Assembly: GCA_001910725.1 (NCBI GenBank)
Contig: MJGA01000005.1
Coordinates: 744,001-808,000, forward strand
From: Phanerodontia chrysosporium
Lineage: Eukaryota > Basidiomycota > Agaricomycetes > Polyporales > Phanerochaetaceae
Length of the DNA stretch: 64,000 nt
Direction of reading: 5' to 3'
Shown here one piece after another: positions 54,839-64,000 of the stretch (positions are counted from its first letter, which is position 1; each line of letters opens with the position of its first letter). The notes beneath the pieces are model-generated. The model was not told the DNA's origin. It ran no database searches and worked only from the letters and a program-made list of their open reading frames with translations. Made by a program: the position numbers and the translations under genes.

Positions 54839-55423
54839 ATGCTTGTCTCTCGCCGCATCGCGTTGCAAAGCCACCGTCTCGCGCCCCGCCTGCTCTCTGC
54901 ACCATCGTTCAGAGCACAACATATGTCTTCCGCGCAGGCAGGCCCTGTCGAGCTGTCCATCCGCGAAAAGGCACGCATCTGTTTGGCACAGCACTCGCCG
55001 TGTTTCAGTGACATCCTGACCGCGCTCCGTCTAGCTCACAAACCTCCTCAAGCCCTCAGAACTCAGGATCAGCAATGATTCCTGGAAGCACAGGCACCAC
55101 GCCCCCATGAGAGCGCAGGGCGGCGGGAACGGAGAGACCCGTATGTCCCGTCTACCCTCCGCTTACACATGACAGACTTTGTGCCGCTGACATACCTGAT
55201 GTAGACTTCTCTGTTGATGTTGTTTCGGAGGCCTTCAAGGGCAAGGTAAGCCGATCTCGCCGCCTTCACCGCATATGTGATGTCGATCTCTTTATTGCAG
55301 ACAACCATGCAGCGGCACCGGATGATCTACGCAGCGCTTACTGACGAGTTCGCGCAAGGTCTGCATGCCCTGTCCCTGAAGACCAGGACAGAAGAAGAGC
55401 AGCAGAAGGCTAATTCAACCTGA
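54839..55423 (+). CDS. Mitochondrial BolA-family protein
   Basis: ATG 54839 gives an Arg/Ser/Leu-rich presequence (MLVSRRIALQSHRLAPRLL) consistent with mitochondrial import, then GPVELSIREK. The next exon begins at 55035 with LTNLLKPSELRISNDSWKH and RHHAPMRAQGGGNGET, then HFSVDVVSEAFKGK and TTMQRHRMIYAALTDEF, AQGLHALSLKTRTEEE, stop 55421-55423. The H-F-x-V and RHRMIYxxL motifs define BolA. The first intron starts with GC (AAG|GCACGC, 54971) and ends TAG (55034); no GT donor keeps the frame, so this is a GC-AG intron. BolA proteins act with monothiol glutaredoxins in late iron-sulfur cluster assembly, here probably for lipoate synthase and complex II. Confidence 0.9.
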
Positions 55424-56567
55424 GCGTCACGGCCGGGAAACATTTGTCAGCGTCGACTCTGAGCGTTCACCTCCGAGATGTGTGGGGGACTTGCTCCCGC
55501 GAAGAGCTGGATTGCTCACGCAATGAATCAGCACACGTTCAGGCATCATAGGGCTCATCTGCGCAGTCCCGCAGGGCAGAGTTGATTTATGCAGCGTCGG
55601 CAGTGCGTGATCGTCGATACGCTACGTTCGCTGAATCGCCCGCGTCCGAGCCCCGATAGCTCCTAGTCGGTTTCACGGGAGGCGATATCATACTGTTTCG
55701 AGCAGGTTCAATGGATGATGAGCCATGCCTCGAGTCTTCACATCCCTGTAAACGCTGGTAGGGCAGCGTCTTATGGCCGCCGGCTACGGGCGGAGGTTTA
55801 GCTCGCACGATCCGCGTCCTCCGTTCGCGTCACAAAAGACCGCCGCAGGTGAAAATACGGCACCGTTTGCGGCGTTCGTCTGTTCTGTGACTCGCTGACC
55901 CTGCATGTCGTCAAACAGCGGTGACTAGCCCCCTGCGTGCGGCTTGAGTATCAAGAAACCCTGGCTAATTACAGGATGCGCCCCTCGGGATAGACCAACG
56001 AACGAATGGCGGAGAGAGGCAGGATCAGTTGGCAAACGTCAGTCGCATCATCAAAGGGTCGTGAACACAGCCACCAATTCCTGCTGCGTCTATCACAGCT
56101 CTTGTGAGGCTTCCCAAGTCGATCGTCATCTGCCATGGTGCATATGGTTCCTTCCGGAGCCCTTCTTCCGTAGTGCCCTTTTCTCCCGGTGATTTACGCA
56201 GCTCACAGAAGCGTGTGCATGAACGCTGTCCCTCGAGGTTTCTCTTCGCGGGTTCAATGGCTGTACGTCGGTGCCTGAAGGGGGCGACCAACATCATCAC
56301 TGTCGTCGGGGTACCGGATACCTGGATGCCCCGCCGCCCTTGGCCCTACAAGCGGGTCAGGATCGCGTTTTGCAGTGCGATGATTCGCCGATCGTTTGGG
56401 TGGTACGTGCAGATACTCTGTTTGATTCCCACCATACGCCGTCTGTCTGTTGCGGTTTCTCGATGCACCGCCGAATCCGGATATATCTATAGGTATATAA
56501 GTAGCTCGCCGTCCGCCTGCTCTCATCCTCCTTCAACGACACCCGCCCACTCCAGTGACCTTCCGAG
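55424..56567. other. Intergenic region
   Basis: 1.1 kb upstream of the second zinc-finger gene, including its promoter. Reading frames here run into the gene on other frames and have no motif. TATA box listed separately. Confidence 0.45.
56494..56500 (+). promoter_or_regulatory. TATA box of zinc-finger gene
   Basis: TATATAA 68 bp upstream of the ATG at 56568, with a short C-rich leader after it. Confidence 0.55.
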
Positions 56568-57585
56568 ATGCCCTCTGGTCAGCCTCCATACTACGATCCT
56601 TCGCGCCAGGATCCCAACAGGCCGACGCTGCCGCCTATCCGAGCCATCTTTGGAGGTACGACCGCGCGTGGCGTTGAGCATTTCGACCAACAGTATGGCT
56701 TATTGCTCGCTTACAGAGGAGCTCGCGCAAGCTGTTCCGTCAGCACAAGGCGCTCATCGGAGCACATCATCCGCATCCTCGCCTCACATCCCGTTCCAAA
56801 GGCTTGCACTGGCCGACGACGGCGCGGCATCAGAGGCGCCCGGGGGCAGCTCCCGAGGGCAGTCCTCACGGTCGCCGCCGGGCTATGCCGAGGGCGCAAG
56901 GCCTATCTCACCGCCTGGCCAAGCGCGTCCGCCCTCCGAGGCATCTTACCGACCCATTTTGCCGCAGACGCACGCCGCGTACTCGCGGACGGCTAGCATG
57001 CCCCGGTACATCGACCCCAACGCGCTGGCGACGAGCGGGTATCCGTATGCCGCCTCACAGCCACTCCCGCCCAACGCGCAGGGCCAACAGTACCCCTACG
57101 ATCCGTCGATGCTTGACCGCCACGCCAGCGCGAATGGCCGGTACGAATGCAGATGGTGTGGGAAAGGGTTCACCCGGCCTTCTAGCTTGAAGGTGCGCCC
57201 CTGCGACGATGATTCGCATGATGCAGCTGCTGAGGCGCGCTGATGGCCGCAGATTCATATGAACACGCACACGGGCGAGAAACGTGAGTGGAGACCGTGC
57301 TAGGAACGCGCACTTTGGGATCATTGATCAATTTTACTCTGGGTGATAGCTTACGTCTGCCCGTACGAAGGCTGTGGGCGTAGCTTCAGTGTCCAGAGCA
57401 ACATGCGCCGGCATGCGCGCGTGCACACCAGGAATGCCGACAATCAGGCCGAGCCGGACCCGGATGACGTCGAGGAGGAGGAGGAAGAACCCGTTTCCAG
57501 CAGATCGCACAGCCGTGGCGACAGCGGTTCGTCCTCGCACCCGGGAGGTAGCAGCAGCGGCCATGGCGGCGCAGCTCGCAGCTGA
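56568..57585 (+). CDS. C2H2 zinc-finger transcription factor, two fingers
   Basis: ATG 56568 (MPSGQPPYYDPSRQDPNRPT, LPPIRAIFG) splices at GTACGA to EELAQAVPSAQGAHRST. A Pro/Ser/Tyr-rich region follows, then two tandem fingers YECRWCGKGFTRPSSLK-IHMNTH and YVCPYEGCGRSFSVQSNMRR-HARVH joined by the TGEKP linker, with introns inside finger 1 (after SSLK, near 57192) and in the linker (near 57282). An acidic stretch (DPDDVEEEEEEP) and Ser/Gly tail end at 57583-57585. The PPIRxxFG motif near the N-terminus plus paired C-terminal fingers is a layout met in fungal regulators of development and secondary metabolism. It resembles the gene at 45323-46114. Targets unknown. Confidence 0.9.
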
Positions 57586-59884
57586 TCACTTTCGACACCC
57601 TGAAACCCCTGATTAAAGCTGTGCAAGCATACGAACATCCCGTCCTCGGTCCGCAAGTGTAATTTATCGCTGCATCTCGCGCCAAGCAGATCTACTCATT
57701 TTCCGTAACTTATACTGCATTGTTCGCACCTCGCACACCTCGCTTTCGTTGTTGTATATTTATATAATGGACATGCTTACATACTGCATACGGACTCTCA
57801 CGTCGCGCAACTCACGTTCGCACCATATTTATGCACTTCTACGCTGTGGAGAAGTATTTACATATGCAGTTAGTTCCTACTAGTAGAGAATACACGGTGT
57901 ACCAGCGGAGGCGGTGCACGCCTATCAGCAGTCCTGGTCTGGATGGCTAGTTTAATAGACTAGCTTTGGTACCGAGGGGACTCAAGGGCGAGTTTACCCA
58001 CGCTATCGCCCAATGCATGCCTCTGCCGTCTCAGCCAAGGGCGACGCCGTCGGAAGCCCACGTTTGGGGCCTCCCGGGAGCAACAGAACGCCGCCGCTGA
58101 AACGCCACAATGCCTGCGGGAGAAGCGTTCGGTAGCTTCGAGCTTTGAAATGGCATCTGATGTTCGTAAGGTCGCTTCCAGAAGGTTGCGCGCGCGGCCG
58201 GAGGACGAGTAGCCGCCGCATCATCGCAGCTGCTCATGGCGCCGAAGAGCAGCCGCCACAACGCGGCTTGGCGTGTCGGGCCTGCTGACAAAGGCTGGCG
58301 ATGTGTTCTGGTCGCGGCCGAGTATGCCCTGTGCGGGGACTGAGAAAGGAACGGCACCGGCAGGGTCACCCCGAGGCACCTGCGCTCGCGAGCAAACTGC
58401 CCGGGCCGCCTGAAACGTCGAGCGTGGCGGCAGAACACACACAGAGCGACCCTGTTGGGCGTGATCAGCTGTGCCGCACAGCGCAAGTCAGCAGAACGGG
58501 GCCGAGAAGCATGTGTAAGGCGCACAGGGGGCCGCTGGACTGACTGCGAGAGATGCATATGAGCCTCTGGGAGCTGATGCTGACGCAATGTAGCTGCGGT
58601 GACCGTGCCTGTCCGGAGTGCTGCTTCCACGGTGGCGAAGGCGGGAGCGACATGGCTACACTGCATCAGGCACCAAAACTGCTGTGGAGTCACCTGCTTC
58701 ATTGCTCCATACGAGCCGCGGCACGGAAAGAACATATGGACGTACTATCCCAACAATGATGCGCAAGAAAGGGTGATCCCAGTAAGAGCATTTGACGAGC
58801 TTTCAGGGAGGGCGGCGACTTGCTCTATAACCTAATCGGCTGCAGACTGTACTATCTAGACACGGTGAGGATTACGCAAGAACGTACGTATCAGCAGTTC
58901 GGTGCGATTGCGGGTATCCTCGGTGGTGATTGCTAGGGGTTGTCAGACATTATTGTTCTGGCGTGGGCAAATGGAGAGCCCGTGACGTGCACGCCCTTGT
59001 CGGGATGATGTGAAAGGATGGCATCTGGTGTATTGATATGACTTCGGTGCCTATGCCCGCAGGTTTGGCTTCGAAGACCGTACGGTTATCTGGCGAGTAC
59101 ACATGTGAGTAGAATAACCGCAATTAGATGCTATTCGTTCTCAGCTATGTGAAATTGCAGTGATGCTCTGACGGGAGAGGGCTGGGTTCACAGAACATGG
59201 AGAACGCATGCCGCCTAGTCAGGCATTTGCAGAGCTATAGTCAGGCAAGAATATGCATGCAGTAATGGCTGCGCCCTGCACAGATAAGCCATGCAATTCA
59301 ACAAGTAAGACCGTTCCCTATAAACACGTATAATGTGAGCACGGTGAGACTGCCTAACCACTGTCGCACTACTACTAGCCTTCAGGTCCTCGCCAGGTGG
59401 CCTTCGAGATGCCCCTTGCCTGCTTTCTTGCGGTCAGTCGAGCCTGCTCTGCCGTCGTGTATATCGACTGGCTCGTCGTGGGTATGTCGCAGGTGTACCA
59501 GAGGCCGAAGACGAGCGTAGCGACTGCGAATGGCAAAGCGTCGAATTGCAACTTGGAACATGTGGCGCTAAGCCCTGCGCGGTAAGCGCGCGATCTAGAG
59601 ATTGCATCCACGCTAAAACCACGTGCGTACGAATTTTCATGGGCGCCTGTTGCCTTGCAGTGCCCAGTGGGCTGTGGTCGGTTTCTGAGGCTTTTAGGTC
59701 TCTTCCACCTTCCCCTGCCCCCTCGCCGCCTGCGACAGCGGGATTCCTGTGTTGAACACACCCTGCGCAGTGTTTCGGCTACCCTCCGCGGATCCTCATT
59801 CTCACGTTCCCCCACCGCATCTCGGATTCTTCTGCATCTGTATATTCTAGTTGCCCGTCCGGTCTCTCAAAGTTGTATCCTCAA
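57586..59884. other. Gene-poor region and eEF3 promoter/leader
   Basis: 2.3 kb without a recognised gene. A minus-strand frame of 234 codons (58031-58735) starts with ATG but is Arg/Pro/Ala-rich and motif-free. The last 200 bp before ATG 59885 are C/T-rich, as in leaders of highly expressed fungal genes; CTATAAAC near 59319 may be a distal TATA-like site. Confidence 0.45.
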
Positions 59885-62800
59885 ATGTCTCCAACCGCAA
59901 TGACTGTAGCTGCAGATTCTCAGTTCGGACCCCTCATAGATGCTCTTAGAACGGCACCCACGGCACCAGGTGTGTAAATGTGCGCACGCAATGAGCGTAT
60001 CGAGCTGATCTAGTCTCCAGATGCCAAAGCCGCAGCAGATCGCCTCGCCCGCGAGGTCTCAAAAGTTGGTTATGAATCATTGACGTGTGTATATGTGTCC
60101 TATCTCCATCTTAGGTACCTAATGCCTACCCCCTCCAAGTGATGCCAATATAATCTCCACGCTCCATGCTTTCGCGACGAACAAGAAGTCCGGATATGAA
60201 CGCGAGTCCGCCGCCATGGCATTTCAATCGCTCGCTACTGTCTTGGGTGCACCTGCCGCGCCTCACCTTCTTTCTCCCTTCCGGTCCTCTTCGAGCTGTA
60301 CATGGACAAGGGCGATGTTGTACGCGCTGCTGCCACCGCCGCCTGCAAAGCAATCCTCAAACTATTCCCGCCGGAAGCTACCCGCATCGTTTTTCTCGCC
60401 CTCGAAGACATCCTAGACAAAGGCAAATGGCGAACCAAAGTCGGCGTCCTTGATGCGATGAAGAGTTTTGCTACCAGCGCACAGGAAGCTGTAGCAGAGC
60501 AGCTTGGCGTTACGCTGCCCAAAGTCGAGGCGGCTATGCATGACACCAAAGCAGAGGTGCGTAACCACATAGTTGTGCAGCCGGCCCAACTCATTTCATG
60601 ATGCAGGTGTCGTCTGCTGCTATCAAATGCGCTACCGCTCTGTGCGGCACCCTCGCGAATGCCGACTTGACCCCTCATATTCCGTCTCTGGTGAAGTGCA
60701 TGTCCAACCCCGACTCAGTGCCTGCATGTGTCAAGTCCCTGTCGAACACTACGTTCGTCGCTGAGGTCACCGCGCCGGCTCTGGCTGTTCTTGTTCCGCT
60801 CCTCATCCGTGCGCTCAACGATCGCAGCATGGAGGTTCAAAGAAGGACAGTCGTTGTCATCGATAACCTTGTCAAGCTCGTCCGTGATCCTAATATCGCC
60901 GCAACCTACCTTAATCCTCTGGTTGAGGGTGTTGAGAAGATTGCTAAGGGTGCTGCCTTCCCAGAAGTCCGTGCCTTCGCCGAGACAGCGCTCAACACTC
61001 TCCTCAAAGCCGGTGCTTCCAAGGATGGCCCGCCTCCCCCTCAACGCAATATTGAAGAGGAAACGAAGTATGTCTCCATGGCCATGCTTACACTCCTTCC
61101 TCAGGACCTTGTCATCGTCTCCGCAAATCTTCCCAACGGCCCCCATACACCCAGACATCCTTTACTAGCCACCAGCGTTGACTTCGCGTCCACCCTTGCC
61201 GCGGATCTCATCCACGCACGCCGCTTCTCTGATAACAAACAGTGGTATAGATGTGTTGGTGTCTACTTCAACCCATGGCTCCCGGGCGGAAAAGAGGCTG
61301 GCGAGGCCTTCGGCGAGCAGGTGCGCCAACACTTCCTTGCGATCGACAAGGCGAAAAACGCCCCTGCCAACAATGGTAACGATGAGGAGGGCGAGGTTCT
61401 TTGTGATACCCAGTTTTCCCTTGCGTACGGTGCCCTTCTCCTCCTGTCTCATACCAACCTTCGCCTCATCCGCGGTCGCCGGTACGGTATCCTCGGTACC
61501 AACGGGTCCGGAAAGTCTACTTTGATGCGTCAACTCCGCGACGGCAAGGTCGAGAATTTCCCTCCACAAAGCGAGCTGCGCTGTGTCATGGTCGAGCACT
61601 CGTTGCAGGGCGAAGACACTTCGCTCTCTGTCATCGACTTTATTGCCTCCGGTGCGCGTTGCTACATATCTGTGGGAATCCCGGAAGTTGACTGTTGCCC
61701 CTCTAGACAAGGCTCTCGCCGACGTCCCCCGCGAGAAGATTAGACAGCAGCTCATTGAAGTTGGTTTCGACGATAACCGCCAGTCCGAAGTTGTCGGCGG
61801 CCTTTCTGGAGGCTGGAAGATGAAGCTTGAACTCGCTAGAGCCATGCTTTATAATGCTGATCTTCTGCTGCTTGATGAGGTACGTCATTCTCGAACTGCT
61901 TCTCTGACGTCTACTAATCGATGTATCTCTCAGCCTACTAACCATGTGCGTTATGCTTGAGTTTTCATCTCCGCTCAGGATTTACCTGCGACTTTTCTAG
62001 CTGGATCGTGCATCTGTCCAGTGGCTGGAGCAGTATCTCATCGCCCAGAAGCGTGTGACATGCCTCATCGTCAGTCACGACTCCGGGTACGTCCATAGTC
62101 CATGAGGTGGTCTCTGTGCGTCTCTGATGTGCCTGGTCAAGGTTCCTGGACAATGTCACAACCGACATTATTCACTACGAGAGCAAGAAGCTTGTTTACT
62201 ATCCAGGCAACCTATCTACCTTCGTGGAGAAGCACCCTGAGGCGAAGTCGTACTACACCCTTGCCGCGACCTCGGTTAAATTTTCGTTCCCGCCTCCTGG
62301 CTCGCTCATGGGTGTTCGCAGCAACACAAGAGCCATTTTGAAGATGACGAACTGTACCTTCACTTACCCCGGAAGGAGTACCCCTAGCTTGTACAACGTC
62401 AGTTGTGCGTTGTCCCTCTCGAGGTGCGTTTGCGTGCATGTAAGATCGGTGGGGTACCATCTGATGTACTGTCTGCAGCCGCGTGGGGATCATAGGTCCT
62501 AATGGTGCGGGTAAATCCACCCTCGTCAAACTTCTTACTGTAAGTGGTTAGACGGCACTCGATCTGCCCTCATGCTTACCGTTTTCCAGGGCGAAACCGA
62601 GCCTCAGGAGGGAACTGTGTACAAGCACCCGTCTTTGCGTATCGGCTATGTGTCCCAGCATGCCACTCACCACATTGGTTCGTTCCGGCTCAGCTAATTG
62701 TCGCAGCTGATGGCCCTGACAATCGCACTGTAGAGCGACACTTGGAAAAGACACCCATCCAATACATTCAGTGGCGGTTCCAAGATGGCCATGATCGTAT

Positions 62801-64000
62801 GCTAATTTTTGTTGCTGCATCGCGGTATGGGCACTAACGGGAATGCGCATCGTTGCAGGTGAAATCCTGGAGAAGGCGACTAGGGTGCTCACTGATGCCG
62901 AGAAGGCGCAGATGGAGGTCGAGTTCGTCGGCAAAAACGGACAGCGCCGCAAGCTCGAGGTATGCGCCTGTCTTGCTAATGATTCCGACACTGTCGCTGA
63001 ACCTCCTGCCTCTCTTCCAGCTGATCATGGGTCGCCAAAAGTTGAAGAAGTCCTTCCAGTACGAGGTCAAGTGGAGAGGTGCGAGGCGTGCTCGTGGAAA
63101 GAAGCTTTGCTTGCTGACAGTTGACCCTAAGGCCTGGATCACCGTTTCAACACGTGGATACCACGAGAAGAACTCATCGAGAAGGGATTCACCAAGGTCG
63201 TCCAGCAGTTCGATGACCTAGAGTCATCCCGCGAGGGTGCTGGTACACGAGATACCTCTGCCCATGTCGTCCGCAAGCATCTCGAGGATATCGGGCTCGA
63301 CGGCGATATCGCGCAGTACAACGAGATTGCCGGCTTGTCTGGAGGTATGGTTATCGTATGGTGCGTATGAGATCCGGCACGCTGACCCGACTGCCTGCAG
63401 GTCAGAAGATCAAGCTCGTCATTGCGGCCTGTTTGTGGAACAACCCGCAGGTGAGTACGCAGGGCTGTTGCGTTCCACCCTGGCCTAACCGCGCCACGCT
63501 AGATCTGTGTGCTGGATGAGCCGAGTAACTTCTTGGACCGTGAAGCCCTCGGAGGGCTCGCGGTCGCCATTCGCGACTGGGCGGGTGCAGTTGTACGTCT
63601 ACATCCTCACGCTCGCCGTGCCCGACAAGCCGTGCTGATCGCACCATTACAGGTCATCATTTCTCACAACGAGGAATTCGTGTCTGCACTGTGTGCGTCT
63701 GAGATTGCTAGCATGTCTTTCCCGCGTTGACTGAGCATACCTCTTCTTCTTCCCTATAGGCCCCGAGATCTGGCACGTTGATGCGGGCCGGGTCACACAC
63801 AAGGGCAAAGCGACTGTCGTTGAGGATGCGTTCGCAGACCCCAAGTCCGCGCGCGGCAGCGGTACCAATACGCCTGCACGCTCACGCCTGCAGACCCCGG
63901 CTGCGTCAGCTGCCGCGACTCCTGCAGGCAGTGGCGCGGAGGGCGACGCCGCGGCGGTTCCGGTCAAGAAGAAGAAGAAGATGACGCGTAACCAGCTCAA
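59885..64000 (+). CDS. TEF3: Translation elongation factor 3 (eEF3), 3' partial
   Basis: ATG 59885 (MSPTAMTVAADSQFGPLIDA). HEAT repeats follow: RLAREVSKVGYESL, AFATNKKSGYERESAAMAFQ, LYMDKGDVVRAAATAACKAI, IVFLALEDILDKGKWRTKVG, TAPALAVLVPLLIRALNDRS. First ABC cassette: Walker A GTNGSGKST (about 61498), signature LSGGWKMKLELARA, Walker B LLLLDE then PTNHLD. Second cassette: GPNGAGKST (about 62500), an inserted chromodomain (SFQYEVKWRG...HRFNTWIPREELIEKG), signature LSGGQKIKLVIA, ICVLDEPSNFLDREALGG. The basic tail begins at the right edge (VKKKKKMTRNQLK). eEF3 is fungus-specific: it frees E-site tRNA and is needed each elongation cycle. The frame changes near 60280 where one base seems missing (HLLSP then LPVLFELYMDK). 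More than twelve introns. Confidence 0.95.

Noticed and set aside
58031..58735. Minus-strand 234-codon frame with a true ATG
   Set aside because: Arg/Pro/Ala-rich, no motif, no TATA or plausible introns; kept only as a comment in the intergenic entry.
1..64000. CRISPR array, prophage, biosynthetic cluster or viral insertion
   Set aside because: No spaced direct repeats, no phage or viral protein, and no polyketide, terpene or peptide synthase core enzyme seen; the genome is fungal.

Overview
The window is nuclear DNA of a filamentous basidiomycete, most likely an Agaricomycete close to the polypores. This rests on GC-rich sequence, compact genes cut by many introns of about 45-60 bp with GT-AG borders, a fungus-specific elongation factor 3, a Zn2Cys6 regulator, a PHO80/PCL-type cyclin and a vigilin-type multi-KH protein. 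No prokaryotic, viral or plasmid signature is present. Gene models below were made by joining reading frames across splice signals by eye; start and stop coordinates are firmer than some internal joins.

Layout: 1-1538, 3' part of a membrane-anchored aspartic protease. 2521-7782, a CHD1 chromatin remodeller. 8432-9243 (minus), an uncharacterised membrane protein. 10536-13238, a large low-complexity protein with an RGG tail. 13599-17880 (minus), vigilin/Scp160. 18210-24753 holds RNase H2 subunit B (minus), Taspase1 (plus), TFIIH subunit Tfb4 (minus) and a SNAPC3-like snRNA transcription factor (minus). 24979-26903, mitochondrial 2-methylcitrate dehydratase. 30376-33441, a Zn2Cys6 transcription factor. 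36511-38593, a PCL-type cyclin with an upstream ORF. 39146-39781 (minus) and 40112-40775, two conserved-looking unknowns. 44322-45023, NAA50 acetyltransferase. 45323-46114 (minus), a zinc-finger factor. 48024-51346, DNA ligase I. 51680-52606, a secreted CREG-like protein. 52985-54665 (minus), an unknown. 54839-55423, a BolA protein with a GC-AG intron. 56568-57585, a second zinc-finger factor. 59885 to the right edge, elongation factor 3, cut by the window end.

Most genes are housekeeping: chromatin and basal transcription (CHD1, Tfb4, SNAPC3, Taspase1), genome maintenance (RNase H2B and DNA ligase I, both with PCNA-binding motifs), translation (eEF3, vigilin, NAA50) and mitochondrial metabolism (PrpD, BolA). 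Several are arranged as tight divergent or convergent pairs.

Gene-poor stretches lie at 26.9-30.4, 33.4-36.5, 40.8-44.3 and 57.6-59.9 kb. The 40.8-44.3 kb stretch is a mobile-element island: a 567-bp element with 96-bp terminal inverted repeats and TA flanks, a tRNA-like pol III box pair with a T8 terminator, a 33-bp inverted repeat flanking both, and an orphan reading frame. At several places (about 8.8, 37.6, 37.85, 38.3, 39.6 and 60.28 kb) a conserved coding frame changes in the way expected for one missing base, including inside the eEF3 gene, which suggests base-deletion errors in the assembly rather than gene decay.
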